Below, piece by piece: positions 41,214-48,041 of a stretch of 64,000 nt of DNA. How positions within the stretch are numbered: the first letter of the stretch is position 1; every line of letters starts with the position of its first letter. The notes under the pieces were generated by a model. It was not told the DNA's origin. It did no database searches and saw only the letters and a list, made by a program, of their open reading frames with translations. Location: contig NZ_CP021354.1 of NCBI RefSeq assembly GCF_003130705.1, forward strand, positions 1 to 64,000. Direction: 5' to 3'. Source of the DNA: Rhodococcus oxybenzonivorans. GTDB lineage: Bacteria > Actinomycetota > Actinomycetes > Mycobacteriales > Mycobacteriaceae. The position numbers and the translations under genes are program-made.

Positions 41214-41674
41214 GGGCGCAACTCGATTACCGTCTTGCCGACGCGTACGGGAGTACCGAGCGGCACGCGGACAGATGTGGTGACCTTGGCGCGGTCGAGG
41301 TAGGTGCCGTTGGTGGAGCCGAGGTCTTCGACGTACCAGTCGGCGCCCCGCGGAGAGAGCCGGGCGTGCCGGGTGGACGCGTAGTCGTCGGTGAGTACGA
41401 GGGTGGAGTCGTCGGCCCGCCCGATCAGAACCGGCTGAGTACCCAAGGTGATGCGAGTGCCCGCCAGGCCACCCTGTGTGACCACGAGATACTTGGCCGT
41501 CTTCGTCTTACCCAGGGAAGGGAGGACGTTGCCGGTGCGCGAGTACCTGGGGGGAACCCGGACGCCGGAACCTGCGTAGATGTCACCACGGAGCGCTCTG
41601 AGTACAGACCACACGAAGAGCCACAGCAGAAGCAGAAAGCCTGCTCGCGTGAGTTGCAGAATCAAACCTTGCAC
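41210..41674 (-). CDS. fhaB: FHA-domain protein FhaB (FipA)
   Basis: This 154-residue phosphothreonine-binding protein has an N-terminal membrane helix (GFLLLLWLFVWSVLRAL) and a C-terminal FHA domain (LIGRADDSTLVLTDDYASTRHARLS, YVEDLGSTNGTYL). In mycobacteria it links PknA/PknB signalling to the divisome. The GTG start follows AAGGAGGT. It is the first gene of the six-gene operon running to pknB. Confidence 0.94.
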   Translation of the reverse strand: MQGLILQLTRAGFLLLLWLFVWSVLRALRGDIYAGSGVRVPPRYSRTGNVLPSLGKTKTAKYLVVTQGGLAGTRITLGTQPVLIGRADDSTLVLTDDYASTRHARLSPRGADWYVEDLGSTNGTYLDRAKVTTSVRVPLGTPVRVGKTVIELRP

Positions 41675-41892
41675 GGCAGTCCACCTCCTTCTGTTGCCGA
41701 AACGGTCGAGTCTCCGGCGTCTTTTTCTCGCAGCATCATAGGGGCAATCCGCACCCTGCGATCAGGATACGGACAGCCCCCAACGATACGGAGTCGCCAC
41801 CGTGTTACCTCCGACACGGCCTCCGACGGGGTGTCGGTCGAGCATCGAACGCGTCTCGAAAGGGTCTCGGCAGGCGGTCCGGATAAGTTGTG

Positions 41893-41957
41893 TCGGCTTC
41901 GCCTCAGGGTGTCCGGTCGGCTGCGCCTCTGGGTCTCCGGTCGGCTGCGCCTCAGAG
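41893..41957. repeat. 24-bp tandem repeat at the fhaA stop
   Basis: Three imperfect copies with a 24-base period end at 41905, 41929 and 41953. The core CGGTCGGCTGCGCCTC is identical in the last two (41914-41929, 41938-41953). The fhaA stop codon (41952-41954) lies at the edge of the repeat. An alternate frame reads PTGxPEAQ-type octapeptides across it, but I do not take that as coding. Confidence 0.85.
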
Positions 41958-43241
41958 GATTCGAACCAGGATCTCCGAGTGCCCCGCCCGGATGATGTCG
42001 CCGTCCGCGAGCTGCCAATCCTGGACCGGCGCACCGTTGACCGTGGTCCCGTTGGTGGATCCCAGGTCGGACAGCATTGCGACCTGACCGTCCCAGCGGA
42101 TGTCGATATGGCGACGCGACACCCCGGTGTCGGGCAGACGGAACTGTGCCTCCTGGCCGCGACCGATGATGTTGTTGCCCTCGCGCAGCTGGAAGTGGCG
42201 TCCACTGCCGTCTTCGAGCTGCAGCGTGGCGGTGTACGTGTGCCCCTCGGGCGGGTAGGCCTGCTGGTTGTAGCCGCCCTGGTCGTAGTCCGAGTAGCCC
42301 TGGTCGTACGCCTGCTGGTCGTAGCCACCCTGCTGGTAGCCGCCACGGTCGTACGCCTGCGGCTGCTGGTAACCGGCTTCGGCGTAGGTGCCGTCCGGGT
42401 AGCGCGCAGGAGCGCCCTGGTCGTAGCCACCCCGGTAGTCCTGGGCGTATCCGGCCTCGCGGTAGTCGTAGCCCTCGTCGGCGGGCTGCTCGTAGCCGGG
42501 CGCCTGCGGTGCCTGCTCGTAGGCCTGGCCGTAGGCCTGCTGATCCTGCGGGTACCCACCACGCGGCGCCTCGGGGTAAGGCTGCTGCTGGTCGTAGCCG
42601 CCCTGCGGGTAGCCGCCCCGGTCGTAACCGTTCTGGTAACCAGGCGGGTATCCCTGGTCCTGGCTCGCATGGGCGTGACCGTTGCGCGCGTACTGCGGAT
42701 CGGGCTTACGGTTGCCCGCTGGTTCGCGGCTGGGGTCGTAGCCTGAGTTCTGCGTCATGGGGCCAGCTCCTGGATTCGACGTGACGGGTACAAACGGTGC
42801 CTGTGGTCGCGGTGCGGGACCGCGCGGCGGTTCGGGTCGCCCCGGTGGGGTCGCGCCCGGGCGACCCGCATCCGGATCCACCGAACCCCGGGTGCGGAAC
42901 TGCCCGGTGTGCAGTGAAGGCGATGGTTCGAACGCGACATGAATGGGACCATACGTCTGCCAGCCCTGGTCGCGAATGAAGTCTTCGAGGTGACGGGAGA
43001 AGGCTTTGACAGTCAGGTCTCTGTCAGCGGCAAGGCCTTCGTGGTCCGAGTTGTTGATGGCGATGACGTAGCTGTTCGGAGCAAGCAGGTGTCCGCCCTC
43101 GAGCTCCTGAATACGATCGGCGGCCTCCTGCTGAAGTGCCGCCTCCACTTCCTGCGGCACCACGCCGCCGCCGAAGACCCGTGCGAACGCGTCACCCACT
43201 GCTCCCTGGAGCTTCCGCTCGAAACGTTGCACTATCCCCAT
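41952..43241 (-). CDS. fhaA: FHA-domain protein FhaA (DUF3662 plus FHA)
   Basis: This 429-residue cytosolic adaptor has an N-terminal DUF3662 domain (MGIVQRFERKLQGAVGDAFARVF ... EVEAALQQEAADR), a long low-complexity middle rich in Gly, Tyr, Gln and Asp (GGYDQ/GGYQQ-type repeats), and a C-terminal FHA domain (NIIGRGQEAQFRLPDTGVSRRHIDI, DLGSTNGTTV). In mycobacteria FhaA binds phosphorylated MviN to regulate peptidoglycan precursor flipping. ATG 43241 follows AAGGAGG; the open frame to 43349 lacks such a site. It is separated from fhaB by 277 bases. Confidence 0.95.
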   Translation of the reverse strand: MGIVQRFERKLQGAVGDAFARVFGGGVVPQEVEAALQQEAADRIQELEGGHLLAPNSYVIAINNSDHEGLAADRDLTVKAFSRHLEDFIRDQGWQTYGPIHVAFEPSPSLHTGQFRTRGSVDPDAGRPGATPPGRPEPPRGPAPRPQAPFVPVTSNPGAGPMTQNSGYDPSREPAGNRKPDPQYARNGHAHASQDQGYPPGYQNGYDRGGYPQGGYDQQQPYPEAPRGGYPQDQQAYGQAYEQAPQAPGYEQPADEGYDYREAGYAQDYRGGYDQGAPARYPDGTYAEAGYQQPQAYDRGGYQQGGYDQQAYDQGYSDYDQGGYNQQAYPPEGHTYTATLQLEDGSGRHFQLREGNNIIGRGQEAQFRLPDTGVSRRHIDIRWDGQVAMLSDLGSTNGTTVNGAPVQDWQLADGDIIRAGHSEILVRIL

Positions 43242-43500
43242 CGGAACCTCCTTACAGTGTCTCGCTCGTCGGCCTGCGACATGTTCGGCGCGGTGTCGGT
43301 CGTGCCGTGACCCCGTTCGTGTCGCGACACTTCCATGCATAAACCCCACGGTACTGTCACTGCATCGAGCCGCGACACGGGTCTACGCACTAGCATGATA
43401 TCGGTCTTTGTCCGGGCGAGGGTTTGTGTGGGCATTTCCGGACTTGACCTGCACGAATCGCGACTTCCGATGGCCTCGTGATAATGTTCTCCAGTCGCTC

Positions 43501-43586
43501 GGGCGAGTGGCGGAATGGCAGACGCGCTGGCTTCAGGTGCCAGTGTCCTTCGGGACGTGGGGGTTCAAGTCCCCCTTCGCCCACCA
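43501..43586 (+). tRNA. tRNA-Leu (CAG)
   Basis: Acceptor GGGCGAG pairs with TTCGCCC (one G-U), discriminator A is followed by encoded CCA (43584-43586). Anticodon CAG lies at 43534-43536 in loop TTCAGGT. A long variable arm marks this class II tRNA. Confidence 0.97.
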
Positions 43587-43608
43587 CAGCGGTTTTCGGA
43601 CCGCGACA

Positions 43609-43647
43609 ACGAAAGCCACGAACTCGAAACGAGTTCGTGGCTTTCGT
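43609..43647 (+). terminator. 18-bp hairpin after tRNA-Leu
   Basis: A perfect 18-bp stem (43609-43626 with 43630-43647) has a 3-base loop and begins 22 bases after the tRNA. Its AAAGCCAC/GTGGCTTT core resembles the hairpin after tRNA-Ala. Confidence 0.85.
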
Positions 43648-43821
43648 CGTTCCCGGCGGAAGTCGATCCCGTCCGCAGCCGGTTCTGCGCCGAATACCTG
43701 ACGAGAGGGACCCGTTCGGCGGGTTCCGTCCCCGCTCAGCAGCGCAGCGGGTAACTGAAGGCTGAGGCGCACGACTTCGCCGGCCTCTGTGCCGCCGGAT
43801 TCGTCGAAGGTGGGTCGAATC

Positions 43822-44262
43822 ATGAACGAAGCGCTCCGGGTTGCCGGTGCTACGCATGTCGTCGAGTACATCCGGTCCGTTGCTGCGACGGTGGAAGCGG
43901 ACACGGTGGAGTGGTGGCAGATACCCGCATTCGACGCGGTCCTGACACTGTCCTCGGAAATCCCCTGTTACCCGGGACGGAAGGTCGTTCTGGCCTGGAA
44001 CCGCCACTTCGGGTGGTCGGTCGGAGTACGCGGACTCACGGACGGGAACGTGGTGATCATCGAGGGCCTCGGGATCGGCCGGGTGCCGGAGGCCACCCGA
44101 TGTGCCGACCGCGTCGTCGAAGCGGTCGCCGATCTCGGTGAGTGGGTGCCCGGGGCGTCCAGGGGGCCCGCGGTCGGCGATCTGCGTCTGCGGGCGCTCC
44201 AAGAACTCCACCACGGGGTCCAGCCTGCACCGAGACTCGTGCGGGGATTCTTCGAGGAATAG
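43822..44262 (+). CDS. DUF6292-like protein
   Basis: The 146-residue protein resembles the DUF6292 family of actinobacteria in the region ALRVAGATHVVEYIRSVAA, IPCYPGRKVVLAWNRHFGWSVGV and GNVVIIEGLG. Function is unknown; family members are small, cytosolic and often found near regulators. ATG 43822 is preferred over an in-frame start at 43789 because GAAGG precedes it. No operon partner is obvious; an AraC regulator begins 32 bases downstream on the same strand. Confidence 0.6.
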   Translation: MNEALRVAGATHVVEYIRSVAATVEADTVEWWQIPAFDAVLTLSSEIPCYPGRKVVLAWNRHFGWSVGVRGLTDGNVVIIEGLGIGRVPEATRCADRVVEAVADLGEWVPGASRGPAVGDLRLRALQELHHGVQPAPRLVRGFFEE

Positions 44263-44294
44263 TCCGGGTCGGACCCACTGCCTAGCATGAGCGC

Positions 44295-44975
44295 ATGTAC
44301 TCGGAGCGGAGCTCTACCTTCGCCGGCGCGGTGGTGTGGGAAAAGACCGCAGCGGACGGTGACGGCGCGATTCTCCCCGACGGATGCATGGATCTCATCT
44401 GGATGAACGGCGACGTCGTCGTGGCGGGGCCGGATTCTCGTCCCTACATTGCACGCACTCGCCCCGGCGATTACCTTGCGGGACTGCGATGTGCGCCCGG
44501 CACCCTGCCGGCGTTGCTCGGGACGCCGGCGGAGGCGTTGGCGAACGCGCGGGTGCCGCTCGCCGACGTGCTCTACGACGACGACACCGCCAGGCTTCTG
44601 TCCTCGATCGCCGAGCACGGTGACCCCGCCACTCAACTCGAGAAGTTCGCCGCCCGTCGCCGGCTGATTGCGAGGCCGGACCGCAGAATCGCGGTGACCG
44701 TGAGCCTGCTTGCACGTCAGTGCCCCGTCCGGGAGGTGGCGGATCGTGTCGGTATGAGCGAACGCCAACTGCACCGGCTGTGTCGGCGGGAGTTCGGATA
44801 CGGGCCGAAGATGCTGGCGCGCATTCTCCGGCTGCAGCGGGCCAGGGAGTTGGTGGGGTCGATGTCTGCCGCGGAGGCGGCAAGCTTGGCGGGGTTCGCC
44901 GACCAAGCTCACTTGATCCGCGAGTCGAACGAGTTGACCGGCCGCTCCTTCGGCCGATTGGTCACGTCGTCGTGA
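44295..44975 (+). CDS. AraC-family transcriptional regulator
   Basis: The 226-residue regulator has an N-terminal DUF6597-like sensor domain (LPDGCMDLIWMNGDVVVAG ... GLRCAPGTLPALL) and a C-terminal double helix-turn-helix (PVREVADRVGMSERQLHRLCRREFGYGPKMLARILR, AASLAGFADQAHLIRESNELTGRSF). The inducer is unknown. Its end overlaps the convergent VOC gene by 14 bases, so a shared function is possible but not shown. Confidence 0.85.
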   Translation: MYSERSSTFAGAVVWEKTAADGDGAILPDGCMDLIWMNGDVVVAGPDSRPYIARTRPGDYLAGLRCAPGTLPALLGTPAEALANARVPLADVLYDDDTARLLSSIAEHGDPATQLEKFAARRRLIARPDRRIAVTVSLLARQCPVREVADRVGMSERQLHRLCRREFGYGPKMLARILRLQRARELVGSMSAAEAASLAGFADQAHLIRESNELTGRSFGRLVTSS

Positions 44976-45363
44976 GTGGCGCGAACAGGTCGACCGGATT
45001 GCCATCCGGGTCGTCGATCGTGGCGTAACGCTGGCCCCAGGGCGCGTCCCAAGGGGCATGTCTCTCGCGGTAGCCGGCGTCGGTCAGGTCAGTGAATACC
45101 TTGTCCACGACATCCGGACTACCGCAGTCGAACCCGAGTGCCACCCGATGTCCACCCTGAGGTGTCGTCCAGTCCGGCTCGAACGACCGGATGGTCTCGA
45201 CGGTGTCCCACAGCAGTCGTATTCCGCCCGGGAGTTCGAACTCGACATGTGGCGCTTCCTCAGACCCGGCCGGGATGTCGAGGCCGATGCGACGGTAGAA
45301 CGCCAATGATGCGGCGAGGTCGTGAACCACCAGTTCGATGGCGGTAAAAGCAGGAATCGTCAT
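44962..45363 (-). CDS. VOC (glyoxalase/bleomycin-resistance-like) protein
   Basis: The 133-residue protein is one vicinal-oxygen-chelate domain with paired beta-alpha-beta-beta-beta units. TAIELVVHDLAASLAFYRRIGLDIP opens the first and DKVFTDLTDAGYRERHAPWDAPWGQRYATIDDPDGNPVDLFAP closes the second. Acid and histidine ligands typical of the fold (HVEFEL, PDGN) are visible. The substrate cannot be inferred; small VOC genes act in resistance or as dioxygenase or epimerase domains. Confidence 0.8.
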   Translation of the reverse strand: MTIPAFTAIELVVHDLAASLAFYRRIGLDIPAGSEEAPHVEFELPGGIRLLWDTVETIRSFEPDWTTPQGGHRVALGFDCGSPDVVDKVFTDLTDAGYRERHAPWDAPWGQRYATIDDPDGNPVDLFAPLTTT

Positions 45364-45479
45364 GCTGTAAAGCTAGCTTCGGACGACGTCGTGGAAATAG
45401 AAGATTTCAGACATCGACGCCGACGCGCCCCGTCCGATACCTTCAATCAGGTTCGCGGAACAACGGGGATGCTGGAGCC

Positions 45480-45875
45480 ATGACTCGCGAATCCACCCAT
45501 GTCAGTGTGTTCATCGCTCGCAGTGCCGCCGACGTCTACGCCTATGCGAGCGACCCAGCCAATCTGCCGGCCTGGGCGGCCGGTTTGAGCAGCAGCATTG
45601 CCCGCGAGGGCGATCACTGGGTCGCCGACTCGCCGATGGGGCAGGTGTTCGTCGCCTTCGCGCCACCCAACGACTTCGGAGTGCTCGACCACCACGTCAC
45701 GCTCCCGGGCGGAGGCACCGTCTACAACCCGGTTCGCGTCATCCCCGACGGCGAACACAGCGAAGTCGTCTTCACCCTCCGACGAAGAGAAGGGATGGGC
45801 GTCGACGAGTTCACCGCCGACGCCTCGGCCGTCGCCGCGGACCTGCAGCGGTTGAAGGGGCTGCTGGAGCGGTGA
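45480..45875 (+). CDS. SRPBCC-family protein (polyketide cyclase/dehydrase-like)
   Basis: The 131-residue protein has the START-like fold signature: an N-terminal strand with HVSVFIARSAADVYAYASDPANLPAWAAGL and a long C-terminal helix (VDEFTADASAVAADLQRLKGLLER). Such domains bind hydrophobic ligands; there is no clear catalytic assignment. ATG 45480 opens the fold. An ArsR-SRPBCC pair begins 54 bases downstream, and the shared fold suggests this gene was gained with it. Confidence 0.72.
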   Translation: MTRESTHVSVFIARSAADVYAYASDPANLPAWAAGLSSSIAREGDHWVADSPMGQVFVAFAPPNDFGVLDHHVTLPGGGTVYNPVRVIPDGEHSEVVFTLRRREGMGVDEFTADASAVAADLQRLKGLLER

Positions 45876-45896
45876 GCCGGCGCGCTTCATCGGCTC

Positions 45897-45925
45897 TTGC
45901 CTATATTGGTTGATACCGATATAAA
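45897..45925 (+). promoter_or_regulatory. ArsR promoter with embedded operator
   Basis: TTGCCT (45897-45902) and TATAAA (45920-45925) form a -35/-10 pair with a 17-base spacer. The inverted repeat TATATTGGT (45902-45910) and ACCGATATA (45915-45923; 8 of 9 paired) lies over spacer and -10, the position expected of an autorepressor site. The predicted start falls at or near the ATG/GTG (45929/45932), suggesting a leaderless mRNA. Confidence 0.6.
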
Positions 45926-45928
45926 GGG

Positions 45929-46306
45929 ATGGTGCACGCGTTCGATGTTCTCGGCGACCCCGTCCGGCGGCGGATTCTGGAGCTCTTGTCCGAGGGGGAG
46001 TGCTCGGCCGGCCAGGTGACCGAGGTTGCTGCAGCCGAGTTCGGTATCTCCCAGCCGACGGTGTCGGGACACCTGCGGGTTCTCCGGGAGAACGGGTTCG
46101 CCACGGTCCGGCGCGAAGGCACGAGACGCCTCTACGCGGTCGAGCCGGCGCCGCTGCAAGAAATCGATCAGTGGCTCGAAGGGTTCCGGCGGTTCTGGAC
46201 CGGACCGCTCGACGCGTTGGCCACCGAACTCGCTCGCGGACGTCGCGAGCGCCGAATGAGCCGACCGTCACATCCCGACTCATCCAATGAAGGAGACCGA
46301 CAGTGA
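45929..46306 (+). CDS. ArsR-family transcriptional regulator
   Basis: The 125-residue winged-helix repressor (FDVLGDPVRRRILELLSEGECSAGQVTE, ISQPTVSGHLRVLRENGFATVRREG) lacks the cysteine motifs of metal-sensing ArsR proteins and belongs to the group paired with AHSA1 proteins. The AAAGGG before ATG 45929 is too close to be a ribosome site, and the promoter geometry supports leaderless translation, possibly from GTG 45932. Its stop overlaps the start of the next gene (GTGA). Confidence 0.87.
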   Translation: MVHAFDVLGDPVRRRILELLSEGECSAGQVTEVAAAEFGISQPTVSGHLRVLRENGFATVRREGTRRLYAVEPAPLQEIDQWLEGFRRFWTGPLDALATELARGRRERRMSRPSHPDSSNEGDRQ

Positions 46307-46911
46307 ATGAGATCGCCAGCCAAGACACCAGCCTGACGGCTGTGAAACGGGCAATGGGCAACCGAGAAATTGCTGAAGGCCCAGCGCGAACGGCGGTGCT
46401 CGAGCGTCGATACGAAGCGCCCATCAAGGATGTGTGGGACGCCATCACGACCCCAGACCGTGTGAACCGTTTTTTCCTCCCGGTCAGCGGCGACCTGCGC
46501 GCGGGTGGTTCCTATGCGTTCGAGGGGCAGGCCAGTGGGAAAATTCTCGTCTGTGACCCCCCGCATCTGCTGCGGCTCGAGTGGACACCGCCCGGCGATC
46601 GTGGCTACAGCGACCAGGTCGAGGTCCGGCTGACTCCCGACGGCCCCGACGCCACGTGGCTGGTGTTGGAGCACGCCTCTGTCGCCGACGTGTTCCGCAA
46701 CGATCCAGACACCGGCTGCTACGGCGTCGGAACGGGATGGGAAGGACCACTGCACTACCTCGGCGAATACCTGCGAGGCGTCCTACCCGACCGCCCCAGC
46801 ACCGAGTGGTACACCTTCGACGAAGCCGAAGAGCTGCGCCTCGCCAACCACCGCGGCAGGGAATGGGCAAAAATCGAGGCACAGCACGCCGGCGGCGCCG
46901 ACAACGGGTGA
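46303..46911 (+). CDS. SRPBCC protein, AHSA1 family
   Basis: This 202-residue protein is of the activator-of-Hsp90-ATPase-1-like group. The START-like fold is shown by LERRYEAPIKDVWDAITTPDRVNRFFLPV, RAGGSYAFEGQASGKILVCDPPHLLRLEW and a late GWEGPLHYLGEYL helix. In bacteria such proteins commonly sit in operons with ArsR repressors, and their ligand is generally unknown. The GTG start overlaps the ArsR stop by 4 bases and is preceded by GAAGGAGA, so both are made from one mRNA. Confidence 0.85.
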   Translation: MNEIASQDTSLTAVKRAMGNREIAEGPARTAVLERRYEAPIKDVWDAITTPDRVNRFFLPVSGDLRAGGSYAFEGQASGKILVCDPPHLLRLEWTPPGDRGYSDQVEVRLTPDGPDATWLVLEHASVADVFRNDPDTGCYGVGTGWEGPLHYLGEYLRGVLPDRPSTEWYTFDEAEELRLANHRGREWAKIEAQHAGGADNG

Positions 46912-46950
46912 TACGTGGGCGCTGGGCTGCGGGCGACGGGGAGGCAACTC

Positions 46951-47080
46951 ACCAGGTGCCTGTTTGCGCACCAATTAGTCCGTTGCACAGGAAATTCCGA
47001 ATTTGGTGCGCAGTTGGCGAATACGTGCGCATCTGTGGAGTGGGTGTTCCGTTAGGTGGGTGTTCCGCGGTTTCCCCGGG
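46951..47080. repeat. Repeat copy A with hairpin
   Basis: It begins ACCAGGTGCCTGTTTGCG and ends with CCGCGGTTTCCCCGG near 47080. It includes a 10-bp inverted repeat (46965-46974 with 47003-47012, loop 28). A diverged second copy lies about 219 bases downstream. Confidence 0.6.
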
Positions 47081-47169
47081 ATCGAGTATGAGTCGGGCAT
47101 GCTGTTCGCCGCATCCTGCAACGCGGGCGCTGGGGCCGACGACTCTTCGTTGCGTGGCCGCGGCAGCCC

Positions 47170-47286
47170 ACCAGGTGGCTGTTTGCGGACGAATCAGTTC
47201 TTTGCGCGGTTGATTCCGCTCGCAAGTGGCGATTCCCTGCGCAACTATGAGATCGCTGGGTGGTATTCCCGCGGTTTCCCCGGTTG
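47170..47286. repeat. Repeat copy B with hairpin
   Basis: It begins ACCAGGTGGCTGTTTGCG and also ends CCGCGGTTTCCCCGG. At the equivalent place it forms a different hairpin: TTGCG and GAATCA (47183-47187, 47191-47196) pair with TGATTC and CGCAA (47211-47216, 47221-47225). Sequence between the conserved ends differs from copy A while pairing is kept. Confidence 0.6.
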
Positions 47287-47717
47287 AGCATGGCAGCTTA
47301 CCGCCTCGAGACGCTGCATTCATCGCCTCGTCGATTCGATATTGCTCCTGGCAACGAAATTTACCGCTCACGATGAACGAAGCGTAGCAGTAGCGAGAGT
47401 GTCCAAGAGGTGCCCTATGGGCTTGCCTCAGATGGCCTTGGTGGCGTGCCACTTGACCGGCGAAATACTGGATTGCAAAGGCCTTTCCGTGCCTATAGTT
47501 AGAAGATGCGAATTAGATGACCAGAGAACTTCCGGCCTGTCAAGAGGATAAGTGACTGCTGATCCAGCGGCAGCGCTAGAAAAGTCTTAACGTCGACTTC
47601 GTCCTCCACTGCCGCTCGTTGACGCCGAAGATCGATCGAGACACTGAGCACTTTACTATGATTCGAACTCTGTGCCGTCTCACTCCGCGCACAGAAAATC
47701 CATTCTCGGCCGTATGC

Positions 47718-48041
47718 TCAGGTGTTGATCCGCTTCAGGAGGCCTTCACTGTAGTATTCAACCTTTGCACAATCGCCCAATTCGGTGGCGATCTTCTGCG
47801 CGATTACCATCCCCTCCGAGTCAAGGCGATCAATCTCAGATTTTACTTGCCCAGAGGAGCGTTCTTTCATGCTTAATTGGATTATCGATTGATAGTGGAG
47901 ATTCCAATCTTCCAATACATCTTGTAGTTCACTGGACAGGCTAAGGGACTGGGGACTAGTGCGTCCTTCCTGCTGATCAATTATGGACGGCTCGAGGTAG
48001 TCTGCAGAAAGCCTTATGTATTTCAACTTCCGGACCTCCAT
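47718..48041 (-). CDS. Putative immunity protein for the RHS toxin
   Basis: The 107-residue, mostly helical, cytosolic-looking protein has no family I recognise (MEVRKLKYIRLSADYLEP, SSELQDVLEDWNLHYQSI, KSEIDRLDSEGMVIAQKIAT). Its start overlaps the 3' end of the RHS toxin gene by 19 bases, and it lies directly downstream in the same direction, the standard place for the cognate immunity gene of a polymorphic toxin. The DNA is AT-richer than its surroundings, as is usual for swapped toxin-immunity cassettes. The role is inferred from position only. Confidence 0.65.
   Translation of the reverse strand: MEVRKLKYIRLSADYLEPSIIDQQEGRTSPQSLSLSSELQDVLEDWNLHYQSIIQLSMKERSSGQVKSEIDRLDSEGMVIAQKIATELGDCAKVEYYSEGLLKRINT

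Larger units (their letters stand above)
46912..47717. other. Noncoding stretch with diverged repeat and AT-richer DNA
   Basis: I see no convincing gene in these 806 bases. The first 380 hold two diverged copies of a repeat (listed separately). From about 47290 the DNA is noticeably AT-richer than the rest of the window, which continues into the immunity-like gene and suggests recent transfer. Short open frames here have no start signals or recognisable sequence. Confidence 0.6.

Noticed and set aside
41762..42670. A 302-codon minus-strand frame across the fhaA-fhaB gap with PTGxPEAQ repeats
   Set aside because: It is an alternate frame of fhaA running into the 24-bp repeat; most of it is Arg/Thr-rich shadow sequence.
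47003..47287. A 94-codon frame over the two repeat copies
   Set aside because: It follows the repeat arrangement, lacks a ribosome site and has no protein-like composition.
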